Shown piece after piece: positions 1 through 8,960 of a stretch of DNA of 12,977 nucleotides (position 1 is the stretch's first letter; each line of letters starts with the position of its first letter). The position numbers and the translations under genes are program-made. The stretch comes from JANXQG01 sp037147235. Lineage in GTDB: Bacteria > Planctomycetota > Planctomycetia > Pirellulales > Thermoguttaceae. The stretch is from NCBI GenBank assembly GCA_037147235.1, contig JBAWVO010000181.1:1-12977 (forward strand). The letters run 5' to 3'. Below the pieces are notes generated by a model. It was not told the origin of the DNA. It saw only the letters and a program-made list of their open reading frames with translations, and searched no databases.

Positions 1-346
1 TAAGTCGTTGCCTCGCTTGCGCTTCGGGCTGGTATGGATTGGGACAATCTCAACTGCGGACAGTATACGTAGTGAAAATGGTGGGGCTCGCCGACCATAC
101 TGCGCACGGTGCCGTTGTCCCACCCTACTTTCTACTTTTCGCCCCCCCTCTTATCCGTGTTTCCAGCCCTGTTTCCATCCGTGGCCAAGCCTTTTCCACA
201 CAGCCGTAGTTCCATGCCGTGGCTTTTTTGGGTAAAATGGAGTTGGCCGAGTGAAAATCTGACGACTCCAGTAGGTCTTGAACAAAAAAGGCAACCGATG
301 ATCGGCGCATGGCGAGAAAGAATTACCGTGGAACCTTGTTACACCC
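1..346. other. Intergenic region upstream of cca with repeat fragments
   Basis: I support no gene here; the short open frames lack a convincing start or family resemblance. Positions 6-35 (core CCTCGCTTGCGCTTCGGGCT) resemble an interspersed sequence I associate with planctomycete intergenic regions, but there is no second copy in the window to prove it. Positions 79-135 carry a GGTGGGGCTCG motif followed by CCCACCCTACTT, loosely like the arm of the MITE-like element at 9109-9250 but diverged. The stretch near 152-187 has two ATCCGTG motifs, again repeat-like. A possible -10 box TAAAAT lies at 233-238 but has no good -35, so the cca promoter is not fixed. Everything here beyond the bare motifs is inference. 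Confidence 0.4.
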
Positions 347-1576
347 ATGATCGATCCGGAACAACAACGTGACTTTGCCCTGGATGTGGTTCGCCAACTC
401 CGCGCGGTCGGCTTTGAGGCTTATTGGGCGGGCGGCTGCGTCCGCGACGAACTGCTGGGCCGCAAGCCCAAGGATTACGACGTGGCCACCAAAGCCACGC
501 CGCCGGAAGTCCGTGCGCTGTTTGGCCACAAACGAACCCTTCCGTTGGGAGCCGCTTTTGGCGTGATTACCGTGCTGGGGCCGCGGCCGGCGGGGATGAT
601 TGAAGTTGCCACTTTCCGCCACGACGCGGAATATAGCGACGGCCGCCATCCCGATCGCGTCACCTTCAGTTCCGCCCGCGAAGATGCCGCACGACGCGAT
701 TTCACCATCAACGGCATGTTTTTCGACCCGATTGACGGTCAGGTGATCGACTTCGTCGCGGGGCAGGAAGACTTGCATCGCCGCTTGATCCGGGCGATTG
801 GTTCGCCACGATTGCGGTTCGGCGAAGACAAGCTGCGGATGCTCCGCGCGGTCCGCTTTGCCGCCATGTTTGGCTTTACAATCGATGCGGAGACGGCCGC
901 CGCAGTCCGCGAGATGGCCCACGAGATCACGGTCGTCAGTCCTGAACGGATTGCCATGGAAATGCGCCGCGTACTGACCGAGACCGGCCGAGTGCAGGGG
1001 GTTCGCCTGTTGGTCGAACTAGGTTTGGCCGCGGCCGTGCTGCCGGAGATCGTCGCGCGCGATGCGACAACGCAAGCCCAGGCCGAGCACGCGCTGGGCG
1101 TATTGGGGCGACTGCGGAATCCAAACTTCCCCTTGGCCTTGGCGGTCCTTTTGGCTGAACAGGCTGATGTAGCGACGGTCCGCGAGGTGGGGATACGCTG
1201 GAAGCTATCAAACCAAGAGACCGACGAAGCGGCTTGGCTGGCCGCGCATCGTGATGCTTTGGCTGGAGCACGCTTCCTGCGCTGGTCAAAGTTGCAGCCC
1301 CTGCTCGTACATCCCTGGGCCGAGTCCTTGGTGGCCTTGCATGAGGCTTCGTCGTCGCATGGGCCGGACGAAGCGGCGTATTGCCGCGAATGGTTCGCTC
1401 AACCGCGCGAGAAGCTCGACCCGCTGCCGCTGCTGACCGGCGACGATCTGCGCAGGCATGGTTTCCATCCCGGCCCCAAGTTCAAGAAGATCCTGCAAGC
1501 CGTTCGCGATGCGCAGCTCGATGGAGAGATCCAAACGCAAGAAGAATCGCTGCGACGGGCCACGGAAATGATTTAG
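347..1576 (+). CDS. cca: CCA tRNA nucleotidyltransferase (class II)
   Basis: A 409-residue cytoplasmic enzyme that adds or repairs the 3' CCA end of tRNAs using CTP and ATP, without a nucleic acid template. The N-terminal nucleotidyltransferase head shows GGCVRDELLGRKPKDYDVAT at residues 29-48, whose two aspartates (D43, D45) are the expected metal ligands. RRDFTINGMFFD follows at 116-127, and the nucleotide-selecting EDxxR motif (E160, D161, R164) lies inside EDKLRMLRAVRFAAMFGF. A family-typical ERIAMEMRRVL occurs at 200-210; the rest is the helical neck, body and tail that holds tRNA. Length fits bacterial class II enzymes. The ATG at 347 starts the conserved region about 27 residues before motif A; no strong Shine-Dalgarno is visible. 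The sequence does not settle whether it adds all of CCA or only part, since some bacteria split the job between two related enzymes. The poly(A) polymerase paralog is less likely given the full EDxxR context. Confidence 0.95.
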   Translation: MIDPEQQRDFALDVVRQLRAVGFEAYWAGGCVRDELLGRKPKDYDVATKATPPEVRALFGHKRTLPLGAAFGVITVLGPRPAGMIEVATFRHDAEYSDGRHPDRVTFSSAREDAARRDFTINGMFFDPIDGQVIDFVAGQEDLHRRLIRAIGSPRLRFGEDKLRMLRAVRFAAMFGFTIDAETAAAVREMAHEITVVSPERIAMEMRRVLTETGRVQGVRLLVELGLAAAVLPEIVARDATTQAQAEHALGVLGRLRNPNFPLALAVLLAEQADVATVREVGIRWKLSNQETDEAAWLAAHRDALAGARFLRWSKLQPLLVHPWAESLVALHEASSSHGPDEAAYCREWFAQPREKLDPLPLLTGDDLRRHGFHPGPKFKKILQAVRDAQLDGEIQTQEESLRRATEMI

Positions 1577-1633
1577 AAAAGTAAAATCTCGCAAGACAGA
1601 TCAACAACATCCATCAACCCCCGGAACCATGTC

Positions 1634-1804
1634 ATGGACAAGAAAGCAAAGAAGCGGATCGACGTTCTCAACACGCGGATCACCACCCTGCGGCAGCAGT
1701 TGGCGGGTGCCCGCAAGCAGATGGACGACCCTCAAGAAGTGAAGAACCTCGAGAAGCAACTTGGCGCGGCCGAAGCCGAATTGGCAAAAATCAAGGAAGG
1801 GTGA
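1634..1804 (+). CDS. Small conserved-looking coiled-coil protein (56 aa)
   Basis: The open frame begins MDKKAKKRIDVLNTRI and ends ELAKIKEG, with a TGA at 1802-1804. The peptide is rich in Lys, Glu, Gln and Ala, and has a heptad-like spacing of hydrophobic residues (I9, L12, I16, L19, L23, then L39, L43, L50, I53). This indicates one or two amphipathic helices, probably a coiled-coil hairpin broken near MDDPQEV (residues 30-36). No signal peptide or membrane segment is present. It starts 57 bases after the cca stop on the same strand, so cotranscription with cca is possible. It ends 34 bases before the stop of convergent leuS. Another ATG at 1629 is in a different frame. I recall similar lysine-rich small proteins in planctomycete genomes but know no function. 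The regular helix composition argues for a real gene over a chance frame. Confidence 0.7.
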   Translation: MDKKAKKRIDVLNTRITTLRQQLAGARKQMDDPQEVKNLEKQLGAAEAELAKIKEG

Positions 1805-1838
1805 AGCTCCTGGGTGCCCGCCCCGCACTCCCTCCCTG

Positions 1839-4748
1839 CTACTTCACCACGAAATTCACCATCTTCCCCGGGACGAGGATTGTCTTCGCGATCGTCTTGC
1901 CGGTGAGCAGTTCGGCAATTTTTTCATCGGCGCGGGCGGCGGCTTCCATGGCGGCCTGATCGGCACCTGTGGCAATCACGATCCGCCCGCGGAGCTTGCC
2001 GTTGATCTGGACGGGGATCTCAATCGTCTCTTCCTTGAGCAATGCCTCGTCAAACTCCGGCCACGGCTCGTAGGCCAGCGTCTGGGCGTGGCCCAACTGC
2101 TGCCAAAGCTCTTCGGCTAGGTGTGGGGCAAAAGGCGAGAGCAACTGCACGAACCGCTCCATCACCACCTTTGGCCGCTGCGGAACTTTGAAAAAGTAAT
2201 TTGTAAACTCCATCATCCGCGCGATCGCCGTATTGAACGACATATGCTCGATGTCCCGCGTCACCGCTTGGATGGTCTTATGCAACATGCGGTTCTGCTC
2301 GACCGTCGGCTCGATCTCGACCAACGCCGAGTTGAGCTGCGTTTCTTCAGCCCGTTCATCCGTGACCAGTCGCCAGACGCGATCGAGAAAACCACAGACG
2401 CCGCTGACACCTTCCATGCTCCAGGGCTTGACGGCCTCCAGCGGGCCCATGAACATCTCGTACAGCCGTAGCGAATCGGCCCCGAAATCCTTGACGACCT
2501 GATCGGGATTGATCACGTTGCCCCGGGCTTTGGACATTTTATAGGCACGGCTCTCGACGCGGATCGAGGCGTCGGACTTGAGCACGAAACCTTCACCCTG
2601 CTTGGTCACTTCCTCCGGCTTCAGGCTCACGGCCGTGAGCGGCTCGCGGGTTTTCTTGGCAACCGGCTTGCCATCGGTGTCGGCGGTTGCCTCGGCACTG
2701 CTGACCCAAGTGCCGGCCTCGGTGTGATAGCCGGTGTATTCCGTATCGCCAAGGATCATGCCCTGATTGACGAGCTTGTGGAACGGCTCGGACATGCTCA
2801 AGTAACCGCGGTCGTAGAGTACCTTGTGCCAGAAACGCGCGTAGAGCAAGTGTAGGACAGCATGCTCCGCCCCGCCAACGTAGAGATCGACCGGCATCCA
2901 GGCTTTTTCCAACTCAGGATCGACTAGGGCCTTGGCGTTCTCTGGGTCGAGGAAGCGGAGATAATACCAACAGGAGCCGGCCCATTGCGGCATGGTGTTC
3001 GTCTCCCGCTTGTAACGCTTGCCATCGAGCGTGACGTAAAGCCAAGAGTCGGGGGCCTTGTCCAACGGCGGCTCGGGACGGTCGTGGGCTGCGTCGAACT
3101 TCATCATCTCCGGCAGGTCCAGGGGGAGGTTTTCCGGCTTCAGCGCGCGGAGCCGGCCGTTGGGCTGGCCGTGCTCGTCGAGTTCGCGAAGGATCGGAAA
3201 CGGCTCGCCCCAGAAATGCTGGCGGCTGAAAAGCCAGTCACGAAGCTTGTAATTCACCGCAGCACGGCCCAAACCCTTGGCCAAAAGATCGGCCGCGATC
3301 CGTTGTTTGAATTCGGCGGTCGGCAGGCCGTCGTAGGCACCGCTGTTGACGGCATGGCCGTCGCCGGTGAACGCCTCGCGGAAGCAGCCCGGTCTCTCGT
3401 GCTCTTTCAACCACTCCTCGTCCGGCATCACCACCGCGGTGATCGGCAGACCAAACTTCTTGGCAAACTCAAGATCTCGCTCATCGTGCGCCGGCACGGC
3501 CATGATCGCCCCTGTGCCGTAGCTGATCAGTACATAGTCGGCGACCCAGATGGGAATCGTCCGTCCGGTGACGGGATTGATGGCATACGAGCCGGTAGGC
3601 ACGCCGGTCTTGTCTTTGGCCAAGTCGGTGCGATCGATGTCGCTCTTCCGTGCGGCTTTTTCGCAATAGGCTTGCACAGACTCTGCCTGCTCGGGCGTGG
3701 TCAACCGCTCGACGAACGGATGTTCCGGCGCAATGACCATGTACGTGGCACCGAAGAGCGTATCCGGCCGCGTGGTATAGATCCGCAGCACCTGCTCGTC
3801 CGGCTTGGTCGAGTAGCCGGCCAGTTCGCGATCGCGCTGCCAGCCCTCATACTCCCGCCGTGAAGGTTTTCCTATATTACTGATCGTCGTGCCTTGGTCG
3901 TCCACGGTCGCGGCTTCATCGTCCACGATCGTGCCGATGAAGAAATCGACTTCCGCGCCGGTGCTCCGCCCGATCCAGTTCCGCTGGAGCATTTTGATGC
4001 TCTCGGACCAGTCGAGCCCATCAAGGTCCGTTTCCAACCGATCTGCATAGGCGGTGATCTGTAGCATCCATTGCCGCAGCGGCATTCGCACCACGGGATG
4101 GCCGCCGCGCTCGCTTAGGCCGCCGATCACCTCCTCATTGGCCAACACTGTGCCTAAGGCAGGGCACCAATTAACCGGGGCCTCGATCTGATAGGCCATG
4201 CGATGCTCGTCGCGATAGCCATCAATGGCCTCGGGACCTTGCTCGGCGACCTCATCGGGAATCGGCAGATCAGCGATCGGCCGGCCTTTCTGCTGCTCGA
4301 CGTCAAACCAAGTGTCAAAGAGTACGAGGAAGATAAATTGCGTCCAGCGAAAGTAGGTCACATCCGTTGTGGCCAACTCGCGGTCCCAGTCATAACTGAA
4401 GCCCAGCATCTTCAACTGACGGCGGAAGTTGTTGATGTTACTCTCGGTCGTGGTCCGCGGGTGGGTGCCTGTCTTTTTTGCGTGTTGCTCAGCCGGCAGC
4501 CCAAAGGCATCCCAACCCATGGGATGCATGACGCTGTAACCCCGGTTGCGGCGGTAGCGGCAAACGATATCGGTGGCCGTATAGCCTTCCGGGTGGCCGA
4601 CGTGTAGGCCTGCGCCGCTGGGATAGGGGAACATGTCCAAGACATACATCTTGGGCCCCTTCGGTAGCCGGGGAGTGGCAAACGTACGGTTCGTTTCCCA
4701 GTAGTGTTGCCATTTTGGTTCGATCGCGGCCGGATTATAGCGTGGCAT
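1839..4748 (-). CDS. leuS: Leucyl-tRNA synthetase
   Basis: A class Ia aminoacyl-tRNA synthetase of 969 residues that charges tRNA-Leu with leucine in the cytoplasm. From the start MPRYNPAAIEPKWQHYW it shows the HIGH-type signature HVGH (residues 49-52, in PYPSGAGLHVGHPEGY). The CP1 editing domain has a threonine-rich site TTRPDTLFGATYM near residue 324 and VPAHDERD near 417, so hydrolytic proofreading should be intact. VDLYVGGAEHAVLHLLYARF is strongly LeuRS-like. The catalytic loop reads KMSKA at 737-741 where KMSKS is usual. The C-terminal domain contains PVQINGKLRGRI. It is longer than the roughly 860-residue E. coli enzyme, with extra sequence between about 285 and 315 and before the KMSKA loop. 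I chose ATG at 4748 over the upstream in-frame ATG at 4838 because the family begins here and because the best promoter (4788-4816) would start RNA downstream of 4838. No clear Shine-Dalgarno is present. Confidence 0.97.
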   Translation of the reverse strand: MPRYNPAAIEPKWQHYWETNRTFATPRLPKGPKMYVLDMFPYPSGAGLHVGHPEGYTATDIVCRYRRNRGYSVMHPMGWDAFGLPAEQHAKKTGTHPRTTTESNINNFRRQLKMLGFSYDWDRELATTDVTYFRWTQFIFLVLFDTWFDVEQQKGRPIADLPIPDEVAEQGPEAIDGYRDEHRMAYQIEAPVNWCPALGTVLANEEVIGGLSERGGHPVVRMPLRQWMLQITAYADRLETDLDGLDWSESIKMLQRNWIGRSTGAEVDFFIGTIVDDEAATVDDQGTTISNIGKPSRREYEGWQRDRELAGYSTKPDEQVLRIYTTRPDTLFGATYMVIAPEHPFVERLTTPEQAESVQAYCEKAARKSDIDRTDLAKDKTGVPTGSYAINPVTGRTIPIWVADYVLISYGTGAIMAVPAHDERDLEFAKKFGLPITAVVMPDEEWLKEHERPGCFREAFTGDGHAVNSGAYDGLPTAEFKQRIAADLLAKGLGRAAVNYKLRDWLFSRQHFWGEPFPILRELDEHGQPNGRLRALKPENLPLDLPEMMKFDAAHDRPEPPLDKAPDSWLYVTLDGKRYKRETNTMPQWAGSCWYYLRFLDPENAKALVDPELEKAWMPVDLYVGGAEHAVLHLLYARFWHKVLYDRGYLSMSEPFHKLVNQGMILGDTEYTGYHTEAGTWVSSAEATADTDGKPVAKKTREPLTAVSLKPEEVTKQGEGFVLKSDASIRVESRAYKMSKARGNVINPDQVVKDFGADSLRLYEMFMGPLEAVKPWSMEGVSGVCGFLDRVWRLVTDERAEETQLNSALVEIEPTVEQNRMLHKTIQAVTRDIEHMSFNTAIARMMEFTNYFFKVPQRPKVVMERFVQLLSPFAPHLAEELWQQLGHAQTLAYEPWPEFDEALLKEETIEIPVQINGKLRGRIVIATGADQAAMEAAARADEKIAELLTGKTIAKTILVPGKMVNFVVK

Positions 4749-4787
4749 GTTGCAGAATCGCGGAGAGTCAGGAGGAATAAAACCCAG

Positions 4788-4816
4788 ATTGTACCCGATT
4801 CCACGAAAAGCGGCAA
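4788..4816 (-). promoter_or_regulatory. Sigma-70-type promoter for leuS
   Basis: Read on the reverse strand, TTGCCG (4811-4816) is followed by a 17-base spacer and TACAAT (4788-4793), which is five of six matches to the -10 consensus. Transcription would start near 4780-4782 and give a leader of about 32 bases before the leuS ATG at 4748. The spacing and position fit a housekeeping promoter well. It overlaps the N-terminal extension that would result from the alternative start at 4838, which argues against that start. Confidence 0.65.
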
Positions 4817-4847
4817 TTTGAGTCGCAGAAAGTTCCAAAGGAACGAG

Positions 4848-4981
4848 TTCGGCGAGGGTCTCCTGACCCCGCCGAAGTGTCGGACCGAAGGTCTCCCGGT
4901 ATAAAGTGGAGACCTTCGGTCGGCGGCGTGGCTCGGTCGGAGACCGGCCACAACAAGGTTTTTCGACTAAATCGACAAACC
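4848..4981. repeat. Cluster of four consecutive hairpin-forming inverted repeats
   Basis: Four perfect or near-perfect palindromes follow each other in 134 bases. (1) TTCGGC (4848-4853) pairs with GCCGAA (4871-4876), with an inner GGGTC/GACCC stem. (2) A 14-base arm at 4883-4896 (GACCGAAGGTCTCC) pairs perfectly with 4908-4921, with an 11-base loop. (3) CGGTC (4934-4938) pairs with GACCG (4942-4946). (4) Ten-base arms at 4957-4966 and 4972-4981 pair with one mismatch. The first three share GGTC/GACC cores, so they look like related palindromic units, as in REP or BIME clusters. The block lies between the divergent leuS and 5288 genes, just upstream of the leuS promoter. Confidence 0.7.
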
Positions 4982-5167
4982 GCTTGCGGCTCCACCAGAA
5001 TTTCGTTTTCTCGCAATACCCCCACTGTTTATTGAAGCAAAATATCCGTTGGAGCTATGCTGCGATGGCAATAAGGCCCCAATCTTTCAGAAATCCACGG
5101 AATACTGAAAAATTTTGGTCAACCCACTTGACTATTGAGGTGCCGGAGTGAGAAAATTCGTTTATAA

Positions 5168-5213
5168 GAGGAGCGACTCCTCACTTTGCGTCGGAAAACG
5201 ATTTCCACGACGC
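5168..5213. repeat. Two hairpins upstream of the 5288 gene
   Basis: GAGGAG (5168-5173) pairs perfectly with CTCCTC (5177-5182) across a three-base loop. Five bases later GCGTCG (5188-5193) pairs with CGACGC (5208-5213), extended by GAAA/TTTC with a two-base bulge and an ACGA loop. Both lie 75-120 bases before the ATG at 5288 and upstream of the -10 box at 5262. They could be operators for a regulator or structure in a longer transcript. No T-run follows, so they do not look like terminators. Confidence 0.5.
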
Positions 5214-5261
5214 GGGTGGCTCTTTTGCTTAAAAATCAAAATACTAACTAACCCCCCCACA

Positions 5262-5283
5262 TATAATAAACCTGATCTGAGGA
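5262..5283 (+). promoter_or_regulatory. -10 box and ribosome binding site for the 5288 gene
   Basis: A perfect TATAAT lies at 5262-5267. At the usual distance upstream there is no recognisable -35, only an A-rich stretch and a run of seven C just before the box, so an activator or an alternative sigma contact may be needed. The Shine-Dalgarno TGAGGA at 5278-5283 ends four bases before the ATG at 5288 and is the clearest ribosome binding site in the window. If TATAAT is used, the leader is only about 15 bases long, which would leave the ribosome binding site close to the RNA 5' end. Confidence 0.5.
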
Positions 5284-5287
5284 AACG

Positions 5288-6445
5288 ATGAAGTTTACCA
5301 AATCCGTATCCGTCGAAGAGTTGCAGGTGATCGGCCGCTTCGAGAGCTTGCGAAAGTTGCTGCTCTCCGAGCGATACGCCGACCACCTGAAGAAGCCTTT
5401 GGCCTATTGGGCCTTGCCCACCGATCGTCGGTTGCCCCTTGCGTTCCTGGGACGGACCCTGGAGGATCTCTTCCAGATATCATTCAGGGAACTCTCCAAT
5501 ACGCCGGGAGTCGGTCAGAAAAAGATTTGCGCGTTTGTGAAGTTGCTGGCCCGGGTGGCAAACACGGATCCCTCGGAGTTGCCGACCGACAGCGTCTCCT
5601 TGTCCGATGCGGAAACCAAGGCCGAGGGCAAAGGCGAATTGGCTGGCGGGTTTGATGTGGACTCTGTCTCGGAGGTTGTCTGGGGACAGTGGCGAGCGAG
5701 CGTGATCAAGCACGGCTTGGGTGACGAGAAGCTTGGCCGTTTGGCACCTACCTTGCGAAATATGACCCGCGTGATCTGGAATACGCCTCTGGGGGCTTAT
5801 ACCCAATTCAACCTCGGCAAAATTCGCTCGATGAAGACACACGGCGAGAAGCGAGTGCATGCGATTCTTGAGGTTTTCCATAGTGTCCACTCGCTCGTGG
5901 CCAACATGGGAACGCAGGATCATCTCGTGGTGCGAATCTTTCCCAAGCTGGTCGATCAAGTTGAGCGATGGATCGGCAACACCCTGCAGACGGCGGGTGT
6001 TTCGACCACTCGGGAACTGTTTGAAAATGTCATCCGGCCGCTGCTGGAGCAGGTTCGCACCGATTCCACGCAACAGATTGCCAGCCTCGCGGAGAATCGG
6101 CTTGGCATTTCCGCACCGATCACGAGCGTTCGCCAAGTAGCGCGGGGCATGGGCCTGACGCGTGCCCGAGTCTATCAGTTGCTCAACGAGATCAACGACA
6201 TCATGGCGGTACGCTGGCCCGACGGCCGACATCAGATGTATGAGCTTCGCGAAAAGCTGACATCCGAGTCGACACGGATGGATTCTCAACCCAACTTACA
6301 GCAGTTCTTTGCCGCCATCGAGTTGTTCTATCCCGGAAGTCGCCGAGGTGCCGCCGGTCCGCTGGAACACTTACTTGACGAGGAAGACGACGAGGAAACG
6401 ACCGAGACCATGGCGGAAGACCGGAGCCTAGTCGAAGCCAAGTAG
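5288..6445 (+). CDS. Putative DNA-binding protein with two alpha-CTD/HhH-like modules and a C-terminal HTH
   Basis: I do not recognise a named family for this 385-residue protein. Residues 54-90 (LGRTLEDLFQISFRELSNTP then GVGQKKICAFVKLL) have the layout of a helix-hairpin-helix as in the RNA polymerase alpha C-terminal domain. A second module at about 163-200 (LGAYTQFNLGKIRSMKTHGE then KRVHAILEVF) repeats the pattern. Residues 279-303 (TSVRQVARGMGLTRARVYQL) look like a helix-turn-helix of sigma region 4 type. The tail (364-385) is very acidic (DEEDDEE). There is no signal peptide or membrane segment, so it is probably cytoplasmic and nucleoid- or polymerase-associated. The start is fixed by a strong Shine-Dalgarno. 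It is a single-gene unit: leuS is divergent upstream and a palindromic element begins six bases after the stop. A transcription regulator or architectural DNA-binding role is inference; the gene itself is secure. Confidence 0.85.
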   Translation: MKFTKSVSVEELQVIGRFESLRKLLLSERYADHLKKPLAYWALPTDRRLPLAFLGRTLEDLFQISFRELSNTPGVGQKKICAFVKLLARVANTDPSELPTDSVSLSDAETKAEGKGELAGGFDVDSVSEVVWGQWRASVIKHGLGDEKLGRLAPTLRNMTRVIWNTPLGAYTQFNLGKIRSMKTHGEKRVHAILEVFHSVHSLVANMGTQDHLVVRIFPKLVDQVERWIGNTLQTAGVSTTRELFENVIRPLLEQVRTDSTQQIASLAENRLGISAPITSVRQVARGMGLTRARVYQLLNEINDIMAVRWPDGRHQMYELREKLTSESTRMDSQPNLQQFFAAIELFYPGSRRGAAGPLEHLLDEEDDEETTETMAEDRSLVEAK

Positions 6446-6450
6446 CAAAC

Positions 6451-6588
6451 GTAGGGTGCGTGGAGCACGGAGGCCCGCGAAATGGTGCGTTATGCGAACC
6501 GGTCTATTCCGGGGTAGACGTTCTCGAAGTATTGAGTCCGTGCGCAACGCACCATTTCCCGGGTGTTGGTTCGCTCCACGCACCCTAC
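6451..6588. mobile_element. 138-base MITE-like element with 16-base perfect terminal inverted repeats
   Basis: GTAGGGTGCGTGGAGC at 6451-6466 is matched exactly in reverse complement by GCTCCACGCACCCTAC at 6573-6588. Inside, AAATGGTGCGTT (6480-6491) is mirrored by AACGCACCATTT (6546-6557), so most of the element can fold into one long interrupted hairpin. No transposase is encoded and I see no clear target-site duplication. The element begins six bases after the stop of the 5288 gene, so the folded RNA could help end that transcript, although no T-run follows. It has the look of interspersed palindromic elements in planctomycetes, moved if at all by an enzyme encoded elsewhere. No second copy is in this window. 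Confidence 0.65.
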
Positions 6589-6600
6589 GGCCTGCCGTCA

Positions 6601-6767
6601 CTGCTAGCAGTTGGCAAGGTTATGATCAAGGCCGGACATGGCAGCGGAATGGATTCCGTTCCACGATCCGGACTTTGCATCCTGCCATTCTGGCAGTCGA
6701 TCCATTCTTCCCCTTCCGCTGCGTGTCCGAGAATGGCAGTTATTAAGGCAAAAAAACCGCTAAGCGG
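6601..6767. repeat. Palindrome-rich intergenic stretch with an imperfect inverted repeat
   Basis: Visible dyads are CTGCTAGCAG (6601-6610, perfect), CGGAAT/ATTCCG (6645-6658), CTGCCA/TGGCAG (6682-6696) and CCGC/GCGG (6757-6767). A larger imperfect inverted repeat joins 6633-6654 to 6700-6729: CGGACATGGCAGCGG is mirrored with a one-base gap and one mismatch, and GAATGGAT with ATCCATTC exactly. The stretch therefore looks like another degenerate palindromic insertion. Open frames crossing it have no coding character and start inside the neighbouring repeat. Confidence 0.45.
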
Positions 6768-6793
6768 CTGCATTGAATCATCCTAAGACTCTA

Positions 6794-6860
6794 TACCATA
6801 GTCGTTTATGGTAACGCCACGGCCCAACATGCCGTGCGGCACGACCTTTGCATCGTTACC
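6794..6860. promoter_or_regulatory. Nested dyads upstream of dnaK
   Basis: TACCATA (6794-6800) and TATGGTA (6807-6813) form a perfect seven-base dyad with a six-base spacer. Overlapping it, GGTAACG (6810-6816) pairs with CGTTACC (6854-6860) and encloses a CACGGC/GCCGTG hairpin (6818-6836). The two pairings share 6810-6813 and so exclude one another, which is the arrangement of a switch or of an operator next to a structured leader. The classic CIRCE operator of HrcA is not present. The following sequence (6861-6967) is AT-rich at 6891-6920 but shows no convincing promoter. A regulatory role is inferred from position alone. Confidence 0.35.
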
Positions 6861-6967
6861 ACCAACAATCCGGGCCTCTCGGCCTTTGGCAAACGGTAAA
6901 ATAAAAATATCTAAGTTTATTGCGGGCGTCGGTTTTCATTCAGAATTGGCGAAAGGGGCATTGAAGC

Positions 6968-8905
<1,938 letters not shown>

Positions 8906-8960
8906 ACCTGAAGTGAAAATTGTGGGCTAAGGATCGGCGAATCAATAAGTGTCGCAAGAA

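Noticed and set aside
1800..1848. GGTGAAG/CTTCACC dyad spanning the two convergent stop codons as a bidirectional terminator
   Set aside because: Seven paired bases across a 35-base loop with no T-run is weak and could arise by chance in codons of the two genes.
2985..3863. 292-codon open frame opposite leuS
   Set aside because: It lies fully antisense to conserved LeuRS sequence, has no family motifs, and its openness follows from the GC-rich codon pattern of leuS.
4749..4838. Upstream in-frame ATG giving LeuRS a 30-residue extension
   Set aside because: The extension is not family-like and the leuS promoter at 4788-4816 would start RNA inside it.
6460..6786. 108-codon open frame in the gap before dnaK
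   Set aside because: It begins inside a palindromic element and runs through other inverted repeats; composition is not protein-like and no ribosome site is present.
6861..6967. TTGGCA (6886-6891) with TATCTA (6908-6913) as the dnaK promoter
   Set aside because: Only three of six -10 bases match, so I do not call it.
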